64,000 bases of DNA from Rhizobium sp. BK196 (GCF_014193255.1 NZ_JACHZB010000001.1:652018-716017); one strand, 5' to 3'. Shown: positions 17,189 through 26,147, counted from the stretch's first letter. Notes: generated by a model not told the origin, from the letters alone. Translations and numbers: made by a program.

Positions 17189-18982
17189 CTATGCCACCAG
17201 CCCCTTGGTCAGTTCGAGTGCCTGCCGCTCGAACAACCGACGATAGATGCCGTTGTTGAGCCGGATGAGCGCTTGATGATCACCCTCTTCAACGATCATT
17301 CCCCTGTCAAAGACCAATAGCCGATCCAGCGCCCGCACCGTCGAAAGACGGTGGGCGATGACAAGCGTCGTGCGGCCGTCCATCAGACGCTCCATGGCCT
17401 GCTGGATCTGCACTTCACTCTCACTGTCGAGGCTAGAGGTCGCCTCGTCCAGGATCAGCAAGGGCGCATCGGCCAGAAAAGCCCTGGCGATTGCGACACG
17501 CTGACGCTCGCCGCCCGACAGCTTGACACCGCGCTCGCCCACCATCGTTTCGTAGCCCTTGGGCAGGTCCATTATGAAACGATGCGCGCTGGCCTGTTTT
17601 GCCGCATTCTCGATGTCATGCCTTGACGCATTCGGCCGGCCATAGGCGATGTTTTCGGCCAGAGTACGATGAAACAGGATGGGCTCCTGCTGCACGATAG
17701 CGATCTGGCTGCGCAGGCTGGATTGCGTGACCTCGGCAATATCCTGTCCGTCAATCCGGATAGACCCCGAGTTCACGTCATAGAGGCGCTGGATCAGCTT
17801 GACGAAAGTGGTCTTGCCCGAGCCGGAATGCCCTACGAGACCGACCCGCTCTCCCGATTTGATCGTGACCGAGAAATTCTCATAGAGGGGGGTCGGATGG
17901 GCGCCATACTGGAAGGTAACGCGATCGAACACGATCTCGCCCTTGCCGATCGCAATAGGTTTCGCGTTCGGCCTATCCTCGATGCCGAGCGGCGTCTTGT
18001 CCAGCAGGACAAGTTCTTCCATATCGTTGACGGCGCGCTGCAGGTTTCTGATATCTTGCCCGACTGAGCGCAGATAACCCTGAAGAACGAAGAACATCGC
18101 CAGCACGAATGTGATGTCGCCGGGCGTCGCCAGCCCCTGCAGCCACATGACGAGGCCGGTACCAAGAATGCCGGCCTGCATGGAGACCATCATGAAGCCC
18201 TGAATCGTGCCGTTCAGTGTCCCGCGCTTCCAGGTGCGCCGCGTTCGGCGGTCCCACTTGGCAAGCACATGGCGCAAGCGCACTTCTTCGCGGGTTTCGG
18301 CACCGAAAGCTTTCACCACCGCGTTGCAGCTGATCGCATCTGCCAGCGCGCCGCCCAGCTTGGTGTCCCAGGCATTGGCAAGCTTTGCCGCCGGCGACAC
18401 GAAGCCCATGGAAAGCGCGACGGTCACGCCGATATAGATCAGCGATCCCAAAGCAACGATCAGCCCCATGATCGGCCAATAACTGCCGAGCACGATACTG
18501 GCGCCCAACAGTATGACGATCGACGGCAGCAAAGCTATCAGCAGCAGGTCATTGAGCGAATCCAGCGCCCACATGCCGCGGGTGATCTTTCGTACCGTAG
18601 AGCCGGCAAAACTATTGGCGTGCCAATCAGTCGAGAACCGCTGCACCTTGTGGAAGCCGTTATTGGTCACATCCGCCATGATGCGCAGCGTCAGCCGGAT
18701 GATCCCGCCGAAGATGAACCAGCGCAATACAACGCTGGTCAGGCCAAGAATCACGACGATAGCGAAAGCACGAATTGCGTCACCAGCCGCCGCATTGCCG
18801 CTGGCAATCGCGTCGACGATCTGGCCGGAAAAAACCGGCACCAGCACTTCGGCCAGTGTGCTGGCAATAACCAGCACGATAATGGTACCCACAAGTGCTG
18901 GGCGATGGGTCCACTGACGAAAAACAAAGCCAAGTACGTTGCGATACGCATCGGCACGGAAATCGAGCTTCTTGCGAGCCAT
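17189..18982 (-). CDS. ABC exporter, fused membrane and ATPase domains
   Basis: A half-transporter (597 aa) with an N-terminal six-helix exporter domain (residues about 20-320) and a C-terminal ATPase. ATPase motifs are Walker A GHSGSGKTT, signature LSGGERQRVAIARA, Walker B LLILDEATSSLD and the H-loop in IAHRLSTV. It would act as a homodimer exporting a hydrophobic compound, lipid or drug; the substrate is unknown. The start MARKKLDFRAD at 18982 is chosen over 19060 because the earlier residues are unconserved in appearance. A 16-codon ORF with a perfect ribosome site lies about 160 bases upstream on the same strand. Confidence 0.9.
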   Translation of the reverse strand: MARKKLDFRADAYRNVLGFVFRQWTHRPALVGTIIVLVIASTLAEVLVPVFSGQIVDAIASGNAAAGDAIRAFAIVVILGLTSVVLRWFIFGGIIRLTLRIMADVTNNGFHKVQRFSTDWHANSFAGSTVRKITRGMWALDSLNDLLLIALLPSIVILLGASIVLGSYWPIMGLIVALGSLIYIGVTVALSMGFVSPAAKLANAWDTKLGGALADAISCNAVVKAFGAETREEVRLRHVLAKWDRRTRRTWKRGTLNGTIQGFMMVSMQAGILGTGLVMWLQGLATPGDITFVLAMFFVLQGYLRSVGQDIRNLQRAVNDMEELVLLDKTPLGIEDRPNAKPIAIGKGEIVFDRVTFQYGAHPTPLYENFSVTIKSGERVGLVGHSGSGKTTFVKLIQRLYDVNSGSIRIDGQDIAEVTQSSLRSQIAIVQQEPILFHRTLAENIAYGRPNASRHDIENAAKQASAHRFIMDLPKGYETMVGERGVKLSGGERQRVAIARAFLADAPLLILDEATSSLDSESEVQIQQAMERLMDGRTTLVIAHRLSTVRALDRLLVFDRGMIVEEGDHQALIRLNNGIYRRLFERQALELTKGLVA

Positions 18983-19433
18983 TTTAACCAGTCCGACGCC
19001 GTATTTCGGCGGCCGGCCCCAAAATCCAGAGTTGAAGAACACAGTCGAAGCGGGAGACAAACTGGTCCCGGCAGATCGAGCGAACTGTGAACGAAATTAA
19101 AACCGCTTGTCGCGTTCCCCGGCGGGCCGCGAATTGGAACGACCTAGTGTCGGGTCATTCCGGACGGGAGGACTTCGATGAATGCTGTTGTCATACGACG
19201 CCTCCTTTGATTGATCTGCAACGGTAGGACATATGTACCGGACAAGTTCGATCTTGCCAACCGGATATTTTCTACTTTACGGAGAATGATGCGCGAACGA
19301 CACAACGTCGCGACTCTATCAGCCGCCTTATTTGGGTCCTCTCCTGGAATAAAATGCGTATAGCCGGACGCTTTTTTGGCTTTAGCAGCGTAAATTCTCT
19401 AACTGATTTTAATGAACATCATTGTGCTGAAAA
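18983..19433. other. Intergenic region between the ABC exporter and LysR gene; mini-ORF at 19144-19194 (minus)
   Basis: No full gene is visible. On the minus strand, AAGGAGG lies 6 bases before an ATG at 19194 that opens MTTAFIEVLPSGMTRH and stops at 19144. It could be a leader peptide for the ABC exporter or the remnant of a lost gene. The dyad GGTA...TACC around ACATATGT (about 19222-19239) is operator-like. The stretch 19270-19430 is visibly AT-richer and probably holds the lysR promoter. Confidence 0.45.
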
Positions 19434-20354
19434 ATGGATAACACCGGACTGTCTCTCGACAGAATGCGCACCTTTGTTCGCGTTGCCGAACGGGGCAATC
19501 TGTCTACGGTGGCGAGGGAGCTCGGCATCGGTCAATCAACCGTGACCCGCCATCTCAAAGAACTTGAAGACGCAGTCGGTGTCCCTCTCCTCAGCCGAAC
19601 CACGCGTCGCGTGACCCTCACCGACGAGGGCAGCCGCTATTATGGGAACTGCCTTCAGGTATTGCGCCTGGTCGAGCAGGCTACCGAGGAAGCCAGAAAC
19701 GCCCGTCGGGCTGCCGCAGGCTCGGTCAGGCTTTCGTGTACTGCAGCACTTGGCGTGATGCACATCACGCGGCTCATCTTCGAATTTCAGGACCAGCATC
19801 CGGATATCAGCGTCGATCTCAACTTGACCGACGAGCGCATCGACCTGGTTCGCGAAGGCGTTGACGTGGCACTCCGGCTTGGACCTCTCGCCGACAGTTC
19901 CATGAAGCTTCATGCGCTTGGAAAAAGCCATCGGCTGATGGTCGGCGCTCCGGCTTATTTCTCCGTCCACGGGCGGCCGGAGCGCCCGGACGATCTCTCG
20001 CGACATGAAGCCATCATAATGTCCAATATAGCCGGGAGCGATCAGATCTCTCTGTCCTCCCGCCATGGCGCGAATTTGACGGTTCCGGTCAAGGGGAAGC
20101 TGCGCGTCGATCACGGACTTGCGGCGCGTGAAGCCTTGGCCGCAGGACGCGGCATGGGTCCCGCCCACATTTGGCTGGTCAACGATCTCCTGGACAACGG
20201 CCGGCTCGAGGCCGTGCTCGAAGACTATCGTCCGTCGCCGGTCCCGCTAAGCCTGCTTATCGTGCCCGAGCGCTCCACCATCGCCCGCGTTCGTCTCCTC
20301 ACCGACTTTCTTGCCGCCGAGGTATCCAAACTGCCGGGAATCCGGCCATCGTGA
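19434..20354 (+). CDS. LysR-family transcriptional regulator
   Basis: A 306-aa regulator. The DNA-binding domain reads MRTFVRVAERGNLSTVARELGIGQSTVTRHLKELE, followed by the LysR effector domain of the PBP2_CrgA-like type (RLSCTAALGVMHITRLIFEF; LTDERIDLVREGVDVALRLG). Its stop codon lies 2 bases from that of the convergent NmrA-like gene. Which gene it controls is not clear; the ABC exporter is the only divergent neighbour. Confidence 0.9.
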   Translation: MDNTGLSLDRMRTFVRVAERGNLSTVARELGIGQSTVTRHLKELEDAVGVPLLSRTTRRVTLTDEGSRYYGNCLQVLRLVEQATEEARNARRAAAGSVRLSCTAALGVMHITRLIFEFQDQHPDISVDLNLTDERIDLVREGVDVALRLGPLADSSMKLHALGKSHRLMVGAPAYFSVHGRPERPDDLSRHEAIIMSNIAGSDQISLSSRHGANLTVPVKGKLRVDHGLAAREALAAGRGMGPAHIWLVNDLLDNGRLEAVLEDYRPSPVPLSLLIVPERSTIARVRLLTDFLAAEVSKLPGIRPS

Positions 20355-20355
20355 C

Positions 20356-21309
20356 TTAGAGCCCGAAAGATCGCTTGTCGCCCCGCCAGCCCGTGGTGCG
20401 AAGATACTGCGCCCAATCGAGCGTATCCGGATTCAGGCGACGGCTCCATTCCAGGTCGTGCTCCTTGCCGAAATAACCATATTCGACAGCATACTCGACC
20501 ATCCCCAGAATCTCTCGCACGAGAAGTTCGTTGGCTGCAAACTCTGGAAAATACTGCAGCAGGCCGTCCCTGGTGAAAGCATTCCGGTATTCTGCCTTGA
20601 GGCCGGTTACCTCCCGGAAGGTTTCGACCATCTCGCGCGGAGAGATGATATCGCCGACGATCGGCAGAGTTTTCCCGTTGTAGCGCTCGGGATCTGAGAA
20701 AATTTCGAGTACGACCGGCCCAGTTGCCGTGAGCGGATCGACAAAAGGCGCTCGAAAATCTTCGGGAAGATAGATCGGCATCGCGAGCGTGTCACCTTCC
20801 ATGCGCGGCGGATAATATTCGAGAAGATTCGAGTAAAAGAACGCCAGCATGACGAAGGAATGAGAGATCGACAGACCGCGAATATAGTCTGCAACGTGCG
20901 CTTTGTCGGTGAAGTGCGGAGCAAACTTGGTCCCGCCGGTGATGGCGTCGACATTCTCGAGCGTACTGAAAACGATATGTCCGACTCCCGCCTCAACCGC
21001 CGCATCCGCCAATTGGCGGCCGATTGGAAACTCTATCGTTGCTGGCGGCATGACAGGCGGCGTCATCAGAAATGCCCCGTCCGCACCTTCGAAGGCGGCA
21101 ACGAAATCCTTCTGAAACCCAAGCTGGAGCGGCACGTTGACAATTTCAGCTCCAAGTTTCTCCAGACCTAGAGCCTCGGGCGAATCTTTTTTACGGGTTA
21201 AGGCGCGTACGCGAAAACGTTCGCTGCGAAGGAGCGTGGCTGCGACGCTGCGACCCTGTTTGCTGGTTGCGCCGGCAATTGCGATAAGTGGCTTATCATT
21301 TGCAGACAT
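20356..21309 (-). CDS. NmrA-like NAD(P)-binding protein
   Basis: A 317-aa protein of the atypical short-chain dehydrogenase class. The N-terminal nucleotide-binding motif is IAIAGATSKQGRSVAATLL, followed by a Rossmann-type domain and the NmrA-like middle (GADGAFLMTPPVMPP). No catalytic YxxxK pair is obvious, so it is either a redox-sensing regulator or a quinone/isoflavone-type reductase. The start MSANDKPLIA (21309) gives the family length; the frame extends upstream without conserved features. Confidence 0.85.
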   Translation of the reverse strand: MSANDKPLIAIAGATSKQGRSVAATLLRSERFRVRALTRKKDSPEALGLEKLGAEIVNVPLQLGFQKDFVAAFEGADGAFLMTPPVMPPATIEFPIGRQLADAAVEAGVGHIVFSTLENVDAITGGTKFAPHFTDKAHVADYIRGLSISHSFVMLAFFYSNLLEYYPPRMEGDTLAMPIYLPEDFRAPFVDPLTATGPVVLEIFSDPERYNGKTLPIVGDIISPREMVETFREVTGLKAEYRNAFTRDGLLQYFPEFAANELLVREILGMVEYAVEYGYFGKEHDLEWSRRLNPDTLDWAQYLRTTGWRGDKRSFGL

Positions 21310-21470
21310 GGTTGTGCTTGGACCTTTCTCCTGTCCCTGGCTGCGGATTGCAGAGCCAGGCGTCATACTGGAACGAACTTTCGGCTGAGGCCGATAGCTC
21401 AGGACCCAGTCAAGTTAGGTCATCAAGCTTTCTTGCTGTAGGCATGCACAATGCATATGATAATGCCGTT

Positions 21471-22376
21471 TTATGGATAAATGCCCTGGCTGCCCATGCC
21501 AATATCAGTCGCTGAACGAGTTGGCCTCTGCCGCGTAAAACGTGTAAGCCCCACCCAACGTCCCGGGGTGATCCCATAGGCCTTTTTGAAATGCCGGATG
21601 AAATGCGCCTGGTCGGCAAAGCCGGTAGCCGCCGCCACATCGGCAAGCCCCTCGCCTTCGCCCATCAGCGCCTTCGCCTGCTGCAACCGCCGCATCAGCA
21701 CGTAACGATGCGGGCTGGTGGCGAAGGCCGTGCGGAAATGCCGTGACAACGTGAAGCGGTCGAGGCCGGTAATGTTCTCCAGCTCGCCAGAGCGCACTGG
21801 CCTGAGCGCATGCGCCTCCAAATAATCGCGCGCCGCCCGCACCTGCTTCCAAGCAACCGTGCCCAGAGCGCGACGGCGCACTTGCGCATGCCGCGAGAGG
21901 CCGCCCGCCACGCGGCTCACGAAATCATCGACGAAGAGCTCATCCAGTTCCTGATCGAGTTCGCCGAGGGCAGCGAGCAGCACCTGCGCCAGCGCGCCGT
22001 CGGCGATGACCGGCTGATCGACGAAGGGAAGCCCGATCTTCTCTGCCGCCAGACACTCCATCAAGAGCGCAGGCTCCATGTAAAGCATGCGGTAATGAAG
22101 GCCTGCCTCGGTCGCTGCCCCGCCGTCATGTTCCTCGTCCGGATGCAAGACGATCACCTGGCCTGGCATGCTGAAGCGCCGCTCGCCGCGATAGGTGAAG
22201 GTCTGCACGCCATGAAGCGTGACGCCGAGCGCATAGGTATCGTGCCGATGCGGCTCGAAGACATTACCCGAGAACTGCGCCTCGATACGTTCGATGCCCG
22301 GAAAGGCAGGCGCAGTCAGAATGCCGCTGCCCCCGGGCGCGGCAAGCATACCGCTGCCCCCAGGCGCGGACAGCAT
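21471..22376 (-). CDS. AraC-family transcriptional regulator with repetitive N-terminus
   Basis: An N-terminal cupin-like ligand domain (HRHDTYALGVTLHGVQTF) and two C-terminal helix-turn-helix motifs (ITGLDRFTLSRHFRTAF; LADVAAATGFADQAHFIRHFKK). The start at ATG 22376 has CAGGAG nine bases upstream, giving 301 aa; a TTG at 22448 would add 24 residues. The N-terminus consists of near-repeats of the 9-residue unit SGxLxAPGG, encoded by 27-bp tandem repeats. It is divergent from the DUF2000 gene, which is a plausible target. Confidence 0.88.
   Translation of the reverse strand: MLSAPGGSGMLAAPGGSGILTAPAFPGIERIEAQFSGNVFEPHRHDTYALGVTLHGVQTFTYRGERRFSMPGQVIVLHPDEEHDGGAATEAGLHYRMLYMEPALLMECLAAEKIGLPFVDQPVIADGALAQVLLAALGELDQELDELFVDDFVSRVAGGLSRHAQVRRRALGTVAWKQVRAARDYLEAHALRPVRSGELENITGLDRFTLSRHFRTAFATSPHRYVLMRRLQQAKALMGEGEGLADVAAATGFADQAHFIRHFKKAYGITPGRWVGLTRFTRQRPTRSATDIGMGSQGIYP
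22321..22374. repeat. Two 27-bp tandem repeats inside the AraC coding region
   Basis: 22321-22347 and 22348-22374 match at about 23 of 27 positions, and partial units flank both sides. The length is a multiple of three, so copy number could change without a frameshift. The proposed start codon (22376) lies at the edge of the array. Confidence 0.8.
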
Positions 22377-22480
22377 ACCGCTACGCTCCTGCGGCTCGCA
22401 CAAACGTTCAAGACCCTCAAAGACCTGCGGCGTTAGATCCTGGCTCAACGCGTTTCGATACCCTGATGAAAGAGACTGGA

Positions 22481-22888
22481 ATGTTTGATACCAAAATTGC
22501 GATCGTCCTGCGAAACAATCTTGCCGGTTGGCAAAAGCTGAATGTCACGGCCTTCCTGTCGACGGGCATCGCCGGGCAATATCCCGAAATCATCGGCGAG
22601 CCCTACAAGGATCGTGCCGGCAATCTCTACAATCCATTATCCATCCAGCCGATCATCGTCTTGTCGGCCGACGAAACGACGATATCGACGATCCACCGAC
22701 GCACGCTGGAGCGCGAGGTGACTTCCTCGATCTTCATCGAGGAGATGTTTGCAACCGGCCATGATGCGGCCAACCGCGCCGTCTTCGCCGAATACGCCCC
22801 CGATGATGCCAAGGTCGTCGGCATTGCGCTGCGGGCCGACAAGAAGATCGTCGACAAGATCACCAAGGGCGCAACGATGCAGCATTGA
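22481..22888 (+). CDS. DUF2000 family protein
   Basis: A 135-residue protein beginning MFDTKIAIVLRNNLAGWQKLN, with the DUF2000 pattern (VTAFLSTGIAG, QPIIVLSADETTI, IFIEEMFATGHDAANR). The family has an Arg-/Asn-rich N-terminal motif and a peptidyl-tRNA hydrolase II-like fold, but no settled function. I prefer the start at 22481; an upstream Met at 22466 is possible. It is transcribed divergently from the AraC regulator with about 100 bases between. Confidence 0.85.
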   Translation: MFDTKIAIVLRNNLAGWQKLNVTAFLSTGIAGQYPEIIGEPYKDRAGNLYNPLSIQPIIVLSADETTISTIHRRTLEREVTSSIFIEEMFATGHDAANRAVFAEYAPDDAKVVGIALRADKKIVDKITKGATMQH

Positions 22889-22952
22889 AGCAAACGGCAG
22901 AACGAGAGAGGCCGGGCGATGACCCGGCCTCTTTGTCGCCTGATGCAACCGA

Positions 22953-23618
22953 TCAACCTTGGGTGATCGGCGCGATCTGGATTTCGACGCGGCGGTTCTG
23001 CGCGCGGCCCGCTTCGGTCGCATTGGAAGCGATTGGCTGCGACGGACCGTAGCCGACGGCCGAAACGCGGCGCTGGTCGATGCCCTGGCCGCCGAGGTAA
23101 TCGGCAACGGACAACGCGCGGCGCTGCGACAGATCCTGGTTATGCTGCAGGCTGCCGGTGGAATCCGTATGGCCGTTGATGTCGATCAGCGTGCGATTGA
23201 ACTTGCGCAGCACGATCGCGACAGAATTCAGCGTGGGATAGAAGCCCGGCTTCACCGCATCCTGGTCGATATCGAAGGTGATGTTCGAGGGCATGTTGAG
23301 GATGATGTTGTCGCCCTGACGGGTGACCGAAATGCCGGTACCTTCGAGCTGGGCGCGAAGCTCGGCTTCCTGCTGGTCCATGTAGTTGCCGATCGCGCCG
23401 CCGGCGAGCGCGCCAAGGCCGGCGCCGATCAGCGCCGCATTGCGCTTGCCATGGCCGCCGCCGCCGACGGCGACACCGACGAGAGCACCGCCGAGCGCGC
23501 CAAGGGCAGCACCGCCGGCGGTATTGGATACCTTCTGCTCGCCAGTATAAGGATCGGTCGTCGTGCAAGCCGAGAGGTAACTCGCCGCAACGGCCAGAAG
23601 GATGAATTTCTTGATCAT
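22953..23618 (-). CDS. OmpA-family lipoprotein (YiaD-like)
   Basis: A 221-aa lipoprotein with signal peptide MIKKFILLAVAASYLSAC, whose lipobox LSAC gives a lipidated cysteine at residue 18. A glycine-zipper region follows (residues about 33-80: GGAALGALGGALVGVAVGGG...ALIGAGLGALAGGAIGNY). The C-terminal OmpA peptidoglycan-binding domain is marked by ITFDIDQDAVKP and INGHTDSTGS...NQDLSQRRALSVADYL. It probably tethers the outer membrane to the peptidoglycan. It is monocistronic. Confidence 0.92.
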   Translation of the reverse strand: MIKKFILLAVAASYLSACTTTDPYTGEQKVSNTAGGAALGALGGALVGVAVGGGGHGKRNAALIGAGLGALAGGAIGNYMDQQEAELRAQLEGTGISVTRQGDNIILNMPSNITFDIDQDAVKPGFYPTLNSVAIVLRKFNRTLIDINGHTDSTGSLQHNQDLSQRRALSVADYLGGQGIDQRRVSAVGYGPSQPIASNATEAGRAQNRRVEIQIAPITQG

Positions 23619-23783
23619 GGACAGGAGGTTCTCCGTTCGAAGCTGGTGCGAGCAGATATTAGGGAATGCGGCAACAAGATGAAGATGTTTACCTGATAAG
23701 CCAAATTCCCAATGGGAAACATCGGCCTGTTGCAGACACGCCCCAATATCACCAGCTTTCTTCGCAAAACCGCGGCGCTTCCC

Positions 23784-24194
23784 TCAGTCGCGCCCGCGGC
23801 GTTTGGCATAGGCCACGCGCGCCTCATCCATGCGTGCGGAATTTGCGACGACCCACTCGGCAAGCCCCCGAACCGGGTCCAGGAAGTCCCGGCCGAGATC
23901 CGTCAGCGCATATTCGACCTGCGGCGGCGTGGTGGGCGTGACAGTCCGGGAAACGAAACCGTTCTCCTCCAGCTCCCGCAATGTCGATGCCAGTACCTTC
24001 TGGCTGATCTCGCCGACTTCACGGCGCAGGGCGTTGAAACGCAGCGGACCGTGACCCAGCACGCGCACCACCAGCAGGCTCCACTTGTCGCTGATGCGCG
24101 CCAGCATGCGGCTGATGTGATCGCAGGCCCGGACCTGCTGGCAGCCGTCGACGTCCTCGCAGGGGGCGGTTTCCTCATGGTTATCTGGTTTCAA
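23784..24194 (-). CDS. HxlR-family transcriptional regulator (TTG start)
   Basis: A 136-aa winged-helix regulator. The core is ISDKWSLLVVRVLGHGPLRFNALRREVGEISQKVLASTLRELE, the HxlR signature, preceded by a Cys-containing N-terminus (CEDVDGCQQVRACDHISRML). I place the start at TTG 24194 because AAGGAGG lies 8 bases upstream; a GTG at 24227 has no such site and lies in the divergent control region. It is divergent from the FMN reductase gene, which it probably represses. Cysteines in the N-terminus suggest thiol or electrophile sensing. Confidence 0.9.
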   Translation of the reverse strand: MKPDNHEETAPCEDVDGCQQVRACDHISRMLARISDKWSLLVVRVLGHGPLRFNALRREVGEISQKVLASTLRELEENGFVSRTVTPTTPPQVEYALTDLGRDFLDPVRGLAEWVVANSARMDEARVAYAKRRGRD

Positions 24195-24271
24195 TAAAGT
24201 GCCTCCTTGTGCAGCCCCGCGAACCATCCGTAATTTGGTTACTGCTGGAAACCAGCATACAGGAGGTTACT
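24195..24271. promoter_or_regulatory. Divergent control region with an inverted repeat, HxlR/FMN reductase
   Basis: The 77 bases between two TTG starts contain TGCTGG-AAA-CCAGCA (24243-24257), a perfect dyad just upstream of the AGGAGG site of the reductase (24261-24266). Its position suits a repressor operator. Confidence 0.55.
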
Positions 24272-24865
24272 TTGAATTCTAAGCCCCGCATCGCCATTAT
24301 TATCGGCTCCACCCGCCCGACCCGTTTCGCCGATACCCCGGCACAATGGATATTGAAGCAGGCGCAAGCACGTGATGACATGGACGTAGAGCTGATCGAT
24401 CTGCGCGATCATCCGCTCCCCTTCTTCGACGAAATGGCATCGAACCTGTGGATGCCGAGCCAGAATCCCGGAGCGGTTCGCTGGCAGGAAACTGTCGGAC
24501 GCTTCGACGGCTATATCTTCGTGGTCGCCGAATACAACCACTCGATCACGGCAGCCCTCAAGAACGCGCTCGATCAGGCCTATAAGGAATGGAACCGCAA
24601 GCCGTTTACTGCCATCGGCTATGGTGGCACGGGCGCCACGCGCGCTGTCGAACATCTGAGAGGCATCGGCGTGGAGCTGCAGATGGTTTCAACCCATGCC
24701 GCCGTCCATCTCGGCGGCGGCGACTTCATGGCTGTCCATCCGCATTTCGGCAACAAGCCGATCTCGGAAATCGAGGCGAGCCTGCTGCCCACCGCAAAGA
24801 CCGCTCTCGACGAACTGGTCTGGTGGGCCAAGGCAACGATGGCCGCCAAGGCAGCCGAAGCCTGA
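24272..24865 (+). CDS. NADPH-dependent FMN reductase family protein (TTG start)
   Basis: A flavodoxin-like reductase of 197 aa. It binds FMN through IIIGSTRPTRF (phosphate loop) and VAEYNHSITAALKNALD, the family hallmark. Likely roles are quinone, chromate or azo-type reduction in the cytoplasm. The start is TTG at 24272, set by AGGAGG at 24261-24266. The open frame extends upstream to 24209 but lacks a ribosome site. HxlR regulators are often next to, and repress, such electrophile-detoxifying reductases. Confidence 0.9.
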   Translation: MNSKPRIAIIIGSTRPTRFADTPAQWILKQAQARDDMDVELIDLRDHPLPFFDEMASNLWMPSQNPGAVRWQETVGRFDGYIFVVAEYNHSITAALKNALDQAYKEWNRKPFTAIGYGGTGATRAVEHLRGIGVELQMVSTHAAVHLGGGDFMAVHPHFGNKPISEIEASLLPTAKTALDELVWWAKATMAAKAAEA

Positions 24866-24882
24866 GCATTGCCAAAAGAAAA

Positions 24883-24911
24883 CCGCGCGGCGAGCATGGC
24901 TTGCCGCGCGG
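24883..24911 (-). terminator. Intrinsic terminator of the flagellin gene
   Basis: A 13-pair stem (24883-24895 with 24899-24911, one G-T pair) around a 3-base loop. On the minus strand it is followed by TTTTCTTTT. It lies about 22 bases past the flagellin stop. Confidence 0.85.
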
Positions 24912-24932
24912 GCGATATTACAAAAGCCGAAG

Positions 24933-25931
24933 TTAGAAATTCTGGAAGAGCTGACGAACCGTGTCGTAGGACGCGTTGGCGATATTCAGCGATTGCAGGC
25001 CGAGCTGCTGCTGGGTCTGTAATGCCTTGAGCTTGCTCGATTCCTCTTCCATATCGGCATCCACGAGGCGGCCGATGCCTTCGGTGATGTTGTCGGACAG
25101 GTTCTTGGCGAATTCGTCCTGCAAGCTGATGCGCTTTTCCAGTGCGCCGAAAGCCGAACCGACGGTCGTCAGCTGCCCGAGCGCGGCGTCGACGACGCTG
25201 ATCATGTCGTTCAGGTCTTGTTTGCTGGTCGTGGCTGTCAGTCCGATTTCCACCTGGCCGGCTGTATTGCCGTTCTTGCTCTTCGTCAGCACCCAGGTCT
25301 GCGCCGTGCCGAGCTCCGTTGCGAAGAAGGCGGAGGTCAGCACGCCATATTCGCCTGTGCCGCCTGCCCGGTCGTCAATCACATAGCGCGCATCCTTGGA
25401 GGAGGTCGCGCCGCTCGGCGGGATATCGATATGATAGCTCAACATGCCAACCGATACCGTGCCGTCCGAATTACGGATGAAGGAGGCCGGAATCTGGCGC
25501 GGCTTTGTCGGCGTGATGGTATTGTCGAGGATGATCCAGTTGTCGTCGTTGAAGCCTGCGCCCTCGGAAACGCTGCGCAGTTGCGCCTTCAACTGGTCTA
25601 GCTCTTCATTGATCTTGGTCTTGTCGACGCCCTGTTCGGTTGCGGCAACAAGTTTTGCCTTGATCTCGGTGACGACGTCGATGACGCTGTCGACACCGGC
25701 GGACGCCGTCCCCATGGTGGCGGCAGCCATGCCGAGAGCATCTTGAACCGCAGAAAGTGCCTTGTTGTCGTGACGCGCCGTCGTCGCCACCGACCAATAG
25801 GCAGCGTTGTCCCTGGATCTTTCGACACGCAGACCGGTCGTGATATGGTTCTGCGTCACCGTCATGGTCCGATTGATGTCACGCAGCACATGAAGCGCCG
25901 CATCCACGGAGGTGCGCTGATAAATACTCAC
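24933..25931 (-). CDS. Flagellin, isolated from any flagellar cluster
   Basis: A flagellar filament subunit of about 332 aa. The conserved N-terminal D0/D1 helix carries VTQNHITTGLRVERSRDNAAYWSV and the C-terminal helix carries LQTQQQLGLQSLNIANASYD ending in LFQNF. Both match rhizobial flagellins; the central surface part is variable. The start is GTG at 25931 with GGAG upstream, because the residues before it are not flagellin-like. No other flagellar gene is nearby, as for the dispersed flaE/flaH-type copies of Rhizobium. I do not assign a specific fla letter. Confidence 0.9.
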   Translation of the reverse strand: MSIYQRTSVDAALHVLRDINRTMTVTQNHITTGLRVERSRDNAAYWSVATTARHDNKALSAVQDALGMAAATMGTASAGVDSVIDVVTEIKAKLVAATEQGVDKTKINEELDQLKAQLRSVSEGAGFNDDNWIILDNTITPTKPRQIPASFIRNSDGTVSVGMLSYHIDIPPSGATSSKDARYVIDDRAGGTGEYGVLTSAFFATELGTAQTWVLTKSKNGNTAGQVEIGLTATTSKQDLNDMISVVDAALGQLTTVGSAFGALEKRISLQDEFAKNLSDNITEGIGRLVDADMEEESSKLKALQTQQQLGLQSLNIANASYDTVRQLFQNF

Positions 25932-26147
25932 GGTACGAACTCCAAAACACAACAAGACGCAACACAACAGGATGTACCGAAATCAAGCGGACGCTCATGT
26001 CTGCCGTCGCTGGAAATCAGCGCAGTGGCCTTCAGAAAAACTGGGGAAGACCGGCCGGTTACTGATCGCGATCATTGCCGGTTATGCTTAAAAAACGGCT
26101 AAAGTTCAGAAGTAATTTATCTTATTTCACAAGACTTCATACACCAT
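25932..26147. promoter_or_regulatory. Upstream region of the flagellin gene
   Basis: This AT-rich stretch holds no gene. It contains a CtrA-like half-box (TTAAAAAACGGCTAA, about 26092-26106) and oligo-A runs. Promoter elements for the flagellin are expected here but I cannot fix them. Confidence 0.35.
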
